Assembly: GCF_019399895.1 (NCBI RefSeq)
Contig: NC_091864.1
Span: 6,116,001 to 6,180,000 of the forward strand
Length of the DNA stretch: 64,000 nt
Direction of reading: 5' to 3'
Source: Cardiocondyla obscurior
Taxonomy: Eukaryota > Arthropoda > Insecta > Hymenoptera > Formicidae
The notes below the pieces were generated by a model. The model was not told the DNA's origin. It saw only the letters and a list, made by a program, of their open reading frames with translations, and made no database searches. A program made the position numbers and the translations under genes. Shown here in pieces: positions 11,701 to 25,139 of the stretch (position 1 is its first letter; every line of letters starts with the position of its first letter).

Positions 11701-14700
11701 ATATGCGACACAAAATTATCATTTAATTGAAATAATTATTACCTTATCAACGAATTCCTGTATTACTTTGATTGCATGGTCGTGCTCTTTACCCGCTTTG
11801 GTCAATTTAAATATCGTATCCGACGATATCCATACATTTACGAAACGCATTTGCACAATAGATGCAATCCTGAAAATTAGAGACCGATGTATCATTTAAA
11901 TAAAGCGCATATTGCATTATATATTTATTCTGTAAAATAATCGTAAAGAAAAGTATTTTTGTAAAAATCGCGAACTTACTTATCCACAGCTTTAACATAT
12001 TCGTTCTTGGAATTTCTTTGCGCATTAAGTTTATAACCCATCGCGGTATCTGTAATAAAATTATTAAATTAAAATTCATTATTATTACTTAAATTCACAT
12101 AAAAAAATTTTGTAATCTACAAAGCTGGTGCGTATTAAATTAGTTACTCTTTTAACACACAGAAAAAAAAAACAAGATGAGACACACGGGTTGTTTATAT
12201 ACCGATTTGTAATTAATGTTAATTATTGTATACGTTATTATGATAATTGTTTTATCTGAGTAATCTAAGTAATAGCTTACTGTTATGAAAATTATAAAGT
12301 AACACAGCGAGTGTTTATTACTCAATTTAATACTGCTTAGTCAAAAGATTTATGTTCAATAGACAAACGGCGAGAGATAATCGAGCTCTATTTCTCTGGT
12401 AATTAAAAATTCTGAGTGTTAAATAAGTCAAACTAATCAAAAACATAAGAGAATCACAGAAAAATTATTATCGCGTGAAAGTGTATACATTATAAATGTT
12501 TGTTTCCGCGAATATCGCTTTAGAATTTTAAGTAAACGGATTATTTAATTACGTTTTATCACGACTTTGATGATCTCGCAAAATCTACAAGACTCAATCT
12601 GCGCTCGATAAGAAATTGCTGATCGTTACAGAACAAGTTTCCGAAAAAGAAAAAAAAAAGAAATAAATAGTACTGATAATGCTTTTTCGCGTAATGAAAA
12701 CTCGAGGCCGCATATATGGATGGTGCAGGTGACGGCAACAGTTTACCAATTTTCAAAACTACTATATCAAAGTCCAAGTAGAAGGCTATTTTTATATCGA
12801 CGTTATTGCGACTATTTACTCCGTGAAGAAATTTCAAATTTAATGATCTGCTAGAGATTTATAGACAAGATTTTTTATTAAATGACTGTTGCGGTAATTA
12901 TTATATTTAGTCAAGTGCATTATGTCAAACTGTTTTATTTGCATTAATATTTATCTTGAGATCTTTTTTTTAAATGTCTTTTAAGCTTTATTCTCACGTT
13001 TTAAGAATTTATGGATTCATACCAAATAGAAAAAAAATTTACATTTCTATCTCGCGTTAATTCTGTTTTTATTCTACTTCGGTCTTCCCGTTTCTGTCTC
13101 GTTTCGGTCTTCGAAAATCTTGCGGGTGGCCGTGAGTTAATGAGCTAATAATATAACTCGCTTCGGTTTGACTTTGGATATCAGCCGTGACTCGAAATGA
13201 ACGCGCACAAGGTTCAAGCAGAAAGCTAAATTAAGATTGCCGGAAGAAATGAGGAAACGATAGTCGTTACCACATCATCTTGGCACCGCGAACTCAAACA
13301 GAAGCTTCGTTATTGTCGAGTTACATTAGAAAAAGAGATGAGACCTCGACTTAAGATCGCAGATCACGGTGTTGTGAATCGTCAAACGTATAAAGAGGAG
13401 GCACTCATTAACAGATGACTGGAGTTCGAAGGAAATTAATCCGTAGATTATACATATAAATATATAATATAAAAAAAATAATATAAATACATAATAACGT
13501 GATAGAAAAATTTTAGATTTTCAAGTTTAGTAATGAAAACAATAAATTATGACTATTATTATTATGGCTTGAATTAACAAAGCTTGTTTCCTTGGTAATA
13601 TATATTATAGACATTTACTTATATATAAATTAAACGAAGGTATATTGAAACATTAGGGTTTACATTACTTCAACTGACCGCATATAATGTCAAGGGTAGC
13701 ACGTTTCGCATAAGGCACCACATCGAACCATTTGCCCGCTTCTTTTTGAAGACAGGAAATTAAGACGTTCGTTTCTTCTTTCACGTTTTTTAAGTATATT
13801 TCGAGGAGGCTGTTGTGGAAACTCGGTGTCAGGAGTTTCCTGCGAAAGTGCCATTTCTCACCTGAAATGTAGATTGCACATAATTGTTCTTACAATTGTA
13901 CATATATTGTTGCATCCGCATCGCTGTCAAGATGTGTAGTGTGACAAATTAAGAATGCTTTTTTCTTTACTTTAGCTTTACTTTCTTTAATTTCAATTAA
14001 AAGTTTATTATTATAAAATTCGTAAAAACTTGAGGAACGATGGCGTTGATGTTGATATGTCACGCAAATTGTATTTGTGTTTAAAATAATAAAAATGGCA
14101 TTTAGATGCGTAAAAGACGAGAACTATATTTTATTATTGGGTCAACGAGTCAATAAGTCAGAAAGTCAATAATAAACGTGGTGACGATAAACGAAAAATG
14201 TCCAAGAAAACAATTCGCAAGCCTACTTTATGTATCGCGGAAAAAAACGACAAGTAATTAAATGCAATATTTAAAATATCTTAACATTAACGTATAAATC
14301 AAAAATTGTTTTAAATATGCGACAAATACGTCAACGTGTATTATTCTTATTGAGTTACAATTATCAATTATTTATTGATGGTCTCATTTACAGAGCAAAC
14401 ATCTTAAACATTGTGTTACATAATCGAGATCTCTGATGTCTTAAAAGTACTGTATATTTTAATTTTCTTTAATCGCTAATACATTTTTATTTTGTAAAAT
14501 TGATAGTAATTGTACATTACCAGTATTATAGCGAAACAGTCGTGTATTCTTCGGCAAATGTATCTAGTAGCTAAACATTGTTGTTCATTGAAATTTAAAT
14601 CAGAATGGTATCTTAAGAACGAGACCGCGCGTGCATGCATTGTAGCCACGAGATTAGGTCGAATAAATTACAATTCGAAAACGAAGTTTTTAAACGTACA

Positions 14701-17700
14701 CATGTTTTTAAAGGCCAGTTACGTAACTACATTGAAAAAACTTACTCGATTCTAATCGATATATTTTATTTCGATGTAAGTTTAGAATCGTCTATACGAT
14801 ACTTTTACTATCAGAGATGATCAAAGTAATTTGATGAATTTATTTTTATACGTAGACCAATTACGCCGCGTTTAGTCGCGAATAAATTATTATCTATGAA
14901 TTCATTCATGTACTCCGCGTTTTTATTTCTATACGCTAACACGATTTATCTCATGCAAATCACAAGAACCATTGCATAATAAAAATAACTCGAAACAGTC
15001 TTGAATATGTTACCTGATAATTTATTCGATGCTCGACAATAAACACGTTGATTCATATGCAAATATTATGCGTTTTGTTGTCGAGCTACACAGAATTTTG
15101 ATTATCAATAATATGCACGTAATGATAAAATATTGAGTAATTTAATTACGTAGAACCGTATCGCGAATATTGAATTGAATAACGCCTTTTTATATTTTTA
15201 TCTAATCACATCTCCGTCATAAGAAATTCTGTATATCAAATGATACATATTTTTTGCTAATCTTCATTATCGTTGTAACGCCGTCGTCTATTTTTAACAT
15301 GTTAATTACTTAATCAACATGTTAATTAACATAAAGTCACTTACCATTACTCGTTACTAGACCAGTACCCAACCATGGCTTCAAGTATTCATATTCGAGA
15401 CTCTTGTCGATGTGAACGCTGCTACTGAGCAGAGGCTGCACTGCCTCCACTTTGTAAAGAAAGATGAAGGGTCGCAGACCAACCCAGATTAAAAAAATGT
15501 CACCGTACTTTTGCGACCATTTCACTAGGTTTTGAAAAAACTCTGAAATAGATAAATTAATCATCCAGTTAATTCTAGACAAGCGCACAAAAACATTTCA
15601 ATACGTATTTAATTTTTTTTTTCTTCTTATCGTTAAAAAAGAAAAGTTAAAGAAGTGGAATAAAAAAATTAAATAAAAACAGTTGTACATAGGTATAAAA
15701 ATTATAAATAAAAAAAAAAATCTTTTTTTAACGGGTGGGTTAATGAATATATTTTCGAGAGGACGCACTTGTAGAACTTTTCAAAGATATATTATCGATA
15801 ATTCTCTTCAGGGGTCGGCAGGCATTTAGCACCCGTCGAATGTGCACATGTCGTGCGTTATTGCATTTATAACGTTTCCTACGAAGATCATCTTCAATCA
15901 TTGTCGCGGTCACCGACCCGCGACGTCGTGCAGAAATAAATCTTCTACAGCTTCGTGTCTGACCAATCATCGCGTTATTATCGTAGCTCTAGATTTGTTC
16001 TCACTAAAGTAAACCACGATCTTAGGCACGAACGAGAAAAAAAGATTCGCGATAAAAAGAAAGAGCATATAACGAGATGCGGGATAAAAGTGAAGTAAAA
16101 AGAAAAGTAAATAGAAAGAGAAAAGGGAAGATATATCAATTGAGAACAAACTTCGTCAGAGCAAAATAAAATTAGAACGAGATGCACGATAAAGGGATTC
16201 TGTAGAAAAAGTAATATAAAGAAACACGAAGAGTAAATGATATAAAGGGGGAAGAGAGAGAATGAGAGAGAAAGAGTGAGAAAGAGTAGGACAGATACAG
16301 AATTGCGAATGGAATAATGAAGAGAGAAATCTACACGTGCAGCGAGTTGACGGTCAAGAAGCCGACCGGACGTTGACCGGTTGAAAATGTGCACTGTGAA
16401 CCGCACGTGGACGAAGAATGGTAAAAGTAAGAGGTAGAAGAGAGGAAAAAGTTAGGCGGCAAAGAAAAAAAAAAAAGAAGCATTCTCTCTAAAAAGAGCG
16501 ATAGGTATGTTGAAGACCTTGACGTATCGTAAGATACATCCTTCAAACGATCAAGAATTCCTTGAAGATTTAATTTAGCGACGTACCCGCCTCGTCTCTT
16601 ATCACCACCGTAAAGATCGACGTAAACACCGCGAAATTAAATAAAGAATAACTTCGACACAACGCACGTAATATCTTCCACGTGTGTTACATAAATAAAA
16701 GCGAATTAAATTGCATTACACTGTAGCAGGTTTTTCCAGCAATGACGACAAGTAGATATCAAAGTCTCGTCTTAGGTTTTCAAACGATCTTCCTATTCCG
16801 TTTTCTTACGTTCATTCATTTTTTTCTGTTTTTTTCTCTCTCTTTTTTTTTTTCTCTTCGAATAATTACCTGATCGTTACGTAATTTTTATTCCACATGC
16901 ATTTTATACAAGAGCTGTACGTATGTACACGCGTTGAGAGACGTTAAGAGACAAGGAATTTAACAGTCAATAATACATTTAAAAAAATCGTTATCGAATG
17001 AGATTGTCTGATCAATATTTTTTCAATTTATTACTCAACAGGGATTTTAATTACATTTTATTAGTTTTTACAAGAGTGGAAAAAAGTAAAGACAGAAAAA
17101 AAAATCTTCCAGTCAGCAATCTTGATAGATAGGCTTCAGATCGAAGATTAATCCATATAACATTAATTTCGCTTCCAACGAAACGTCGATTAACAATTGT
17201 CCGGCGACAGGGCCATCTTTCAGCGTGGCACATCCGCGCAAAGTTATTGACGCCGCGACGCGTAAAAGGCGCGTGATTAACACGCCTTTTGCGCCAATCG
17301 CTCAGCAATTCTCCTTTCTTAATCGCCGCTATTTGTCTATCGTAGCAAACGTGCGTGTTGAAACGTTTAACATTATATTTCCTTCTTGCGAGCGAGGACG
17401 AACGTCTCGCCGAAGTCTAGCCCGGAATTATCATTCCGACAGTCTGTCGCGTTGAATCTCGCGCTAAGGGGCGAGAAGGGGGCAAGGCGCGATGCTGTAA
17501 GATTCGGATCTCGAGCGTCACGGGATGTTCTTAAAATGGGGGGCACGCACAAAGGCGCGAACCGCATCCACGTGCAAAGATGACGTGATGGACGTGACCC
17601 CCATTTAGCACCGAGATGCTGAAGGTCCGAATCTTGAAGCACCGCCCGGGCGTGTTCTTCCTTCTCGTTTCTTTTTTTTCTTTTTTTTTCCCTTTTCTCT

Positions 17701-20099
17701 TCGCACGAACGAGCCCTTGCCGCCCGCGGTGCTTTCTCTTTTTGTGGCCTCTCTCCTCTTCCTGGTCGAAATGAGAAGGCTACGTAACGTCGCCCATACA
17801 AAATCGCATGCAATTATGCGCCGCTATTTGGACCGCCCGAACGACCTCGACCCGCTTCTTCCACTTCGTCTTCTCTCCTTTTTCCGTCCGCGTCTTCGTT
17901 TTCTTTATCTCACGCACGATAGGCAGGGCGATTATTGGACTGATGATAACTCACGAATCACTCTGCTTTCCCTTTTCTCCGTCTTTTTCGGCACGAGTAT
18001 CTTTACGTGAAAGTTACGTGAAATTGCTCTGCTTAAGTACGTCACAGTAATCAATGTGATCGACCTAATCAAGGAAATGCGTAATAAAATCGTGGGTTTC
18101 TTGTAACCTATAAACGTACGGAGAATATACATATATGTCTGAGAAAGAATTTTTCCAATTTTTCACTCAACCGAAATGTTATAATATAACAGGTTTGATT
18201 GGACCAAATATTTTTAAGAAAGAAAAAAACGTTCGCGTATAGAGAAACGAATACAGATCGACTTATTTTTTATATAGACTTATCACGTGCGAGAAACAAC
18301 GTCGGTGATTAATCGAGTATGCCCGTTTTTGTCACTGATCACATAAAAGTTTCGATTTTTTTTTTGTTTTTTTGTTTTTTGTTTTTTTTTTCTCGGTTTA
18401 ATTTCACATACTTAGTAACAGGGTTTTTCAATGACCGAGAATATTTGCAAGCACTCACGAATGAATGAAAATTATCGGTTAAATTATCTCGATCTGGTTG
18501 CGCAGATATTTTATTTGATCCACGGCGCCGGTCGTGCGGCACCCGACACGTGTTTGTCCTCAATATCTTTCGTTGCATTGCACTCTCGTCGCTGCAGAAT
18601 TACCCGCGTGAATTTTGCAAGCGACCGCCCGTCGAATTAAAACTTGAAACGGAGTATTCGGCAGTGCGGATGTAAAGCGACTGCTCGTAAATTTTTTCTG
18701 AAGCTTGTTAAGACTGTTATTCAATGTTTAAAGTGTCCCAGTATTCGTAATGCATCGAATCGATTTGCATTACATTACAATGTCTGGTAGAATTCAGCAA
18801 TTAACCGAATAAATTTTACGCTTGACTACACCGACTACTCAACACTTTAATAACGGTCCTTTTTAATATTTAAAGAATAAGTTATTTGTTAAACTGCACC
18901 GAAAAGTAGAGATTTCTGACTTTTTTTCGTTTTCAAGAAATAAACTTCGTGCGACGTAAATTCTGCTAAAAAAAAGGGAATATTACGATCTGTTATGTAA
19001 CGCTTGCTGTCGATTAATGTCAACTAAAAATGTACATTGAGTTTTACGAGTTTTAAGAAATAAGTATTAAAATTAATGCAACGTCGCACCCAACGTTTTT
19101 TTTTTTTTTCTTTTTCTACACATTTATTTTTTTCCTAACAACAAAATGTTACCGTTACTTTCTATAGTTGATATATCTGCTTATCTCAATCTTTTGACTT
19201 CTGACTTGTTTATCAAGATATTTTATTTATGCAACAAAAGAATTTTTTACATTTGAAAAGTGCAAATGTCTGACCTCGATAAAGATTGCTTTTCAAAAAC
19301 GTTACATTATAGAAGACAAGCGTTACACATGTAAAAAGATTAATCTATTAATACTTAGGTCAAATGCTTTGACGTAACGTTTTTAAGATCAAATTAAGCA
19401 AGAAAGTTATTTTAACTTAATCTTATCTTAAAAAATAAAAAGGGAAAAATTTTCTTTGCTTGTGGATAAAACGTACTTTATGAAATGTTTAGAAAAACGA
19501 ATATTAATTACCGTACGTATGTTGACACCCATCTTTCACTAAATAAAACAATTTCTTCCGAGCTCAGGAATCGTTTCAAGTAGAGAGCGAACGTTTTCTC
19601 ATGAAAAGTGAAATTTGTATTCTACATTTCGACTGGCATCATTTCCATGTGGAAACGCACAGGCAGGCGCGATATTTACCAATACTTTTTCGTGTAACAA
19701 GTTGTTTGGCAGCAACGCCGGTTGGCGAATGTTATTTAAAGTTGTTTGAAGACCGGCTTGAGAACTTGGACGGCGACAGCGAATCTTGGCGAATCATTAC
19801 GTCGTAATACAAAGTATCCAAAGATCGACTCGTTATCGTGAGGATTGCGGTGGGATTTAACAGTTTCGCGAGGTTTTTTTTTTTAAGATGCGATTGTGGT
19901 AGGGCTTACCTTCTTGCGAGCCGCTAATCTGGAATGCGTTGCCGATTAAGGGCAGCGCGGTAGGATAGGGCACGTTCCTTAGGGCATGCAGGAATATCGC
20001 ACGTTGTACTAGCTGCACCAAGAGCAGAGATAGCAGGCAAAAAGTTAGAAACACAGTCACCCAAGACTCCTCTCCGAGAAGGATCGCCGCGATGGTCAT
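8752..20099 (-). CDS. cytochrome P450, CYP4 family
   Basis: Membrane-bound heme monooxygenase of the ER. Exons in transcription order: 20099-19910, 15542-15345, 13861-13679, 12049-11980, 11869-11743, 11295-11056, 10934-10772, 9089-8752. They give 502 residues, the usual P450 length. An N-terminal hydrophobic anchor ([17 protein letters not shown]) precedes [13 protein letters not shown]. Later marks: [15 protein letters not shown], the I-helix AGHDT (about 313-317), the K-helix ExxR as EQWR (369-372), PERF (423-426) and the heme loop [10 protein letters not shown] with Cys448. Every catalytic signature is intact, so the gene looks functional. CYP4 is supported by [14 protein letters not shown] and [13 protein letters not shown]. 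The I-helix Ala and the SRNCIGW heme loop depart from the commonest CYP4 pattern and hint at a separate subfamily such as CYP4AA; that is a guess. Introns of 0.1-4.4 kb are unusually long for this window. Confidence 0.93.
9842..9873 (+). CDS. candidate first coding exon antisense to CYP4 (unrecognised)
   Basis: Purine-rich leader (GAGAGGAGGAGGAGACCCAGG) then ATGGGCACATGC..., ten codons and two bases, ending at donor CG|GTGAGC. It lies in the last P450 intron on the opposite strand. It ends in the same phase as the exons at 7831 and 8164. Too short to assign. Confidence 0.25.
10155..10195 (+). CDS. candidate second exon antisense to CYP4 (unrecognised)
   Basis: A 41-base block between a good acceptor (TATGTTACAG) and a consensus donor (GTGAGTAAG). 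Joined to any of the three upstream candidate exons it stays open ([13 protein letters not shown]). No third exon was found. It may be a lncRNA or a short nested gene. Confidence 0.25.
17498..17637. repeat. imperfect inverted repeat, possible MITE remnant
   Basis: Left arm begins AAGATTCGGA and contains AAAATGGGGG. The right arm contains CCCCCATTT and ends TCCGAATCTT. The arms are about 50 bases each around a GC-rich centre. It lies inside the first intron of the P450 gene (minus strand). Confidence 0.45.
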
Positions 20100-23000
20100 G
20101 TTGAACGCTGCAATCAGCACGTGTTGAATTATTTTCTCATTATCATCCTTCTAAGGTGGTCACAACGCGAGATTTAACCGGACTATTCGTAATTTTCGCG
20201 TTAAAGCCGCGGTCACCCTGTTTCGGTATCGGGTGCTTTCCACTTGATGGTTTAGATCGACGCGTTAATCTATCATTTTTTAACATCCGTTGAACGGCAG
20301 AGACGAAGCACGATTGTCGACTTATATTAGTTAATGAAACTACCTGCAATTATTTTTGATCGATATTTTTCTTATTTTTTTTTTTAGTTAATCGGTCACA
20401 CTTTTTTGGGTTCGGGATCGACTAAAAAATCGATTTATTTATTTTATTTTAAAGACCGTTTACCTCTGCTCAGTAATCAAGTCAAAGTCGAGATGAGGAG
20501 TACGATAGCGTGTTTTAAACAATTCACCGGTAAACGAAGCGCGGTCTCGCAAATTTTAGCGGTGTTGGTAAAAAGGAAAGAAAGAAACGTTTGTCTCAAC
20601 TCCCCACGAATCGAAGGTACCGGTACCGATCCGCGGAAGCTGCGATGACCAGAACTTACCGTAAGGAGTTACAAGAATTCTGAGTGAATCTCTCGGCGTG
20701 ACAGTCGCATGAAAAGCTCCGCTCCGCCAAGCGGCACTTTATCGAAAAGGGAGAAAAAAAAAAAATTTGACAACAACGAGAAAACGGCGAGGCACGTACT
20801 GACAATTATGCTGTGGTGTCGCGGTCACACCCTCCGGTTACAATGCATGATCGGTCCGAAAGAGTTGCCCTTATATATACTACTGAAATGTACTACAAGA
20901 GCGAAGCGGCGGACTAAGCTCCTCCGCCAATAGAACGGCGAATACGAATATGTACGCGTGTGCGTGCGTTAAATCTGCGCCATACGCGGACGCGGGTCGG
21001 GGTACTCGCACACGTGTCTACGCCAAATGCGTCTGTCTACGTGCGTACGTACATGGCACGCGAGCCGACTTGTAAAATCGCAGAGGAAGAGGAACTCGGA
21101 GAGCGCGGAGTCGCCCCTCCGAGGTAGGCTGACCGCGGCGCCGCTCCAAGTCTTCTCTCCCTCTATTGCGATGTGGCGGCGCGATCTTCACAGGCTCACC
21201 TCGAAACGAGGATTTCCACGTGGCGGAAAGAGAGGGAATCGACGAGAATGATGAGATTGGCGCGCGAAAGGATCTCTCCGGCGACGCCGATAATAGGCGT
21301 TACGCCGCCCGCATATTTCGCGATCATCTCACAAATCAGTTGTCGGTCGCACTCGGTAGAAGAACTTGACGTTAGGGCGTACAAACTTATTCGCAGACGA
21401 TAAGCTGTTTTTTTTTTCTTTTTTTTTTCTCTCCGCTGAATGTGACCATTGTCACGCGCGTGCATGGATCCTTCCTTGTCCTCTCGCAGCGAGAATCTTG
21501 CGTAACACGTCGGTGCGAGTGCACCTAACGAAACTCGTGAGAAACGGAAGAAGAAGAAAAAGGAGGTCCTTTTTGTCTGAGGAAAACAAAAATTAATCGG
21601 AGAAAAAGGTTACGTCGGCTAATATTTGCGCGATCGTTATTGATAATTTTTTTTTAAGCATATGTTTCTAATTGCTAGTATAGTGATCAGAGTTTTATCG
21701 AAGACAATAATAGGTTACAAGTCAGTAGTAAGGGTTTACGATTCACCCGTCTGCCGATAGTTGCAAAACGATGTCTTGTAATCAATTTCAGAATCATATG
21801 TGCGTGTGATAATTATCATTACAAAGATAAAAAAATACTGCCAAGGAAGCCAATCACACCTGTGATCCAGACATCCGCGACGTGATCTTCTCTTTCTCTT
21901 ACAGATTAATTTTCTCTCGAGAAGACACGCGGACGTACTGTTATTCGATGCAATTCTGTTACAAATACGTTTTACCAGGGTGCAAAAATACGTAACGGTT
22001 GCACAAAACTCGAAAGTAAACTCCGTAATATTCCACAATTTTCACATTAATAAGTTTGCGTATGCGATATTTATATAGTTTGCAGTTCAGGCCAATTTAC
22101 TAATTTGCTTGTCGTGAGAAGATAAGATTTCTTTGCACGCAAAGCGATTTCGTTGAGGAAGAAAACATTTATACATTGTATGTACAGGGTGTTTGACGTA
22201 AAATTTCAGTTTCGAAAACTGTTGGTAGGCAATGAGAATACAAGACGAAAAGTCAAGTATCATTTTGCAAAATTCATAATTATTACCGAGTAATAAATAA
22301 TCGAAAGTTTCACATTTTAGATTTTACATCGTTATACCTTAGCTTTAACATCGTGTACACTAAAAGTGGAGGCACTTTTGTTATTAAAATCGATGCCAAT
22401 CTTTCGACTGAACCCACTTACGAGTTCGATAGAGTCCAAACTTGCGTGCGAGATCATTAACGCAAGTCGCCGAGATCTCGATAGAGAGATTACCGAATTT
22501 CAATAACAGCTAAATCGATCGAGTTTTAAGTAGGTCCAATCAAAAAATCAGGCTGCGACAAGGAAGCTACGAGTGAGCGAGCGCGATAGGTGAAAGGAAG
22601 ATTTTTATTTTAATTTATCTGTCGCGCTCACTCATCTGTAACTTTTTTTGTCGCTTTTTACGCAAGACATTTTAATTTTATTTTCAATTACAAACGACAA
22701 TTTTATAAAATGGTACGGGATTTTTTTACTTGTTTACTAGAGTTCTATCTATCCCTAAAAGCTTAGTACTTCTGAATCAAATACCATGTATACGTCCTTC
22801 GATTAGTCATAATTTGAAGAGGCAATCAAATACAAAATTACGCGATTACGATTCATGGCAAAAAACTTTTCTCGCACGATGCAATATTACTGCATTATTC
22901 CATATGATTCTCAAATTGATTGCAAAATATTATTTTGCAGCTATGAAAAGATATTCGAGTGTGGAATATTTATTGTTGATTTACTATTTTTGTTCGATGG

Positions 23001-25139
23001 CTAGTAACATTAGCGATTGGCAAATTATTTAAAAGAATTGTTATTGACGATGTTCGCATAAAACGTTAAATTGCGCATCTGAATTGTACTCGCACAGGTT
23101 GACGCTTTATTTATTACATTTTTCTTCATTTATCATTTATAACTCGCAGCGGTAACTAACGATTAGTCATCGCTAATTTAATTGTATGCAATGACGTATA
23201 TAGAAAAAAAAAAAAGAAACGAAAGAAAACAAAAGATCTAGTTGACTCTGAATAACTACGGATCAGATAAGCATTTGTCAATAAAATAAAGATCACTGGC
23301 TTTACGATATTGGTGCGCTTTTACGTAAAAAGAGTCGCGTTTTTTTTTAAATTTACTGCGCCAGAGATAAAGCACCGATTTTATAACAGGTGATGCCGAT
23401 CGCATCCCGACAGCTATTCCGTATTTAACTTCGTATATATTCGCATTGACATATATACATAAATATATAGTGCAGAGATATCTATACGTAATCTATGCAG
23501 CAACGAGATACAATTTGCTCGTTACCATCTCAATGTCCATTTGAATATATCTTTTTTCTTTTTCTTTTTTTTTCTTTCTTTTTTTTTGTGAAAGTCGTCG
23601 CAGATACTCGTACGCGTACATCTTCAATATTTTATTGTATCCGGCTGATCTTTGTCCTGGTTTCTTTCTATGCATAAAATGAGATCTATTTCCACGTGCC
23701 GACTTCTTTTCTTTACACAATTTTGAAGTTATTATACAATATAGGTATTGGTTCGAGATTGCATCACGCGCAAATCGTGTAACAAAAAGCACGTGTATCC
23801 AAGAACCGATAAGACTTGAGAAGGTAATCTCGCGTTTGTAAAGCATCGAAAGATAAAAAGATAGACGATTAACCAATTACTACATAACAATATTTGAAAT
23901 AACATGTTGCTGCGCCGCTTGATTAGATGAAATATATAACGCGTAATTGAAGAATCTTGCACATGTGTAATGTATAATTATTGTCAATAGATTGTCGATA
24001 TTTCGAAAGAAAGCAAACGATAAACTTTAAACTTTAGTCCAAACGGATATAATAGCACTAATGAGAGAATACAAGGAAACTTTATATTTATATTAAACGA
24101 ATAGTAGAGAGACATCAATTCTAAACATCACTTCTATTTTTAGCGCAAAGTTGCCGAAATTATATACATACATTCGTGTGTAGGTGGTATGCGCCAGCTT
24201 TGAGTCTTTTAATGTACACTCTTAGTGTTTCTACATGTAGTTGTCTCACTATCTTAAATTCTACAATAAGTACGAGAATTCTACAGACGAATCGTTCTTG
24301 AGTGTATCACTTTGTAGACTGTCGTTAACTGTATCTACCAGTCAAGACCCTGTTGACTTATCTAAAAAGTCACGAAATATTATTGCGTTTTTATTTTTTT
24401 TTTATTTTTTATATTTGGTGATTATACGTTGTCTAATCGTCTGATGTTATTAATTGTGGAATCATCAGAATAAAAAAGAATTAAAAGACAAAAAAACGGA
24501 ATACGTTATAACTCACAATTAATTACTAAAATTGTGAAACTAAAACATTCCGCAAACACAAAAGCGAGTTACCATTTAAATATTGCATTCAATTATTTTT
24601 TTACGGTATTGAATAATACCGTGTACAAATATACATATACATATATATACTATAGTATGTACATCGGTATGTTAATTTCCGTATTTGCTAACTGTTTTTT
24701 GAGATAAAGAACTGCAAAAAAAAAAAAAGAAGAAGAAGTACAAATTAGCATCGATTAATCGACCTTTATTCACTGCGTTTCTTTTGTAATCGCTCATCGT
24801 TCTAGACTTGTCTGGTACGCGGAGATGACTATTTCTATAATTTCTAGACAAACACGAACATCAGCGTATCGTTGAGATGATATCACTGTTGTCAAGTTGC
24901 AATTCATTTTACTTTATTAGAATCTGGTTGCGAGTATTAAAATTATTTTTCCAAGCCTTTATAAATTATTTAAAAAGTAAGTCATTCTTGTCCGTATATG
25001 TTTGTTTTATTTATTTATTTATTTTTAATAATAAACTTATTAATCTTTAATGATATTACACGTGGGTGATATTATATTTTGTATTTGTTATTAATATTGA
25101 TTGTTTTGTTACAATAAATATTCGCGATATATGTCAAGC
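20100..25139. other. intergenic region upstream of CYP4
   Basis: About 5 kb without a supported gene. A more GC-rich stretch (20.4-21.5 kb) is the likely P450 promoter side. The rest is AT-rich and carries an inverted repeat (22555-22654) and an ACAGGGTGT transposon-end-like word at 22184. Open frames here are short, low-complexity and lack splice or family support. Confidence 0.5.
22555..22654. mobile_element. short inverted-repeat element
   Basis: Arms GCGACAAGGAAGCTACGAGT... and its imperfect reverse complement ...TGTAACTTTTTTTGTCGC enclose about 25 AT-rich bases. The shared core is AGTGAGCG(AG)CGCGA. The size and fold-back form fit a MITE. No clear target duplication. Confidence 0.5.

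Noticed and set aside
15978..16546. Minus-strand open frame of 142 codons in a P450 intron
   Set aside because: Phe/Ser/Leu-rich translation of a purine-rich GAGA-type tract on the other strand; low complexity.
20100..20120. Earlier start for the P450 at a GTG codon (20120)
   Set aside because: Nuclear animal genes start at ATG; the first in-frame ATG is at 20099 and precedes the membrane anchor.
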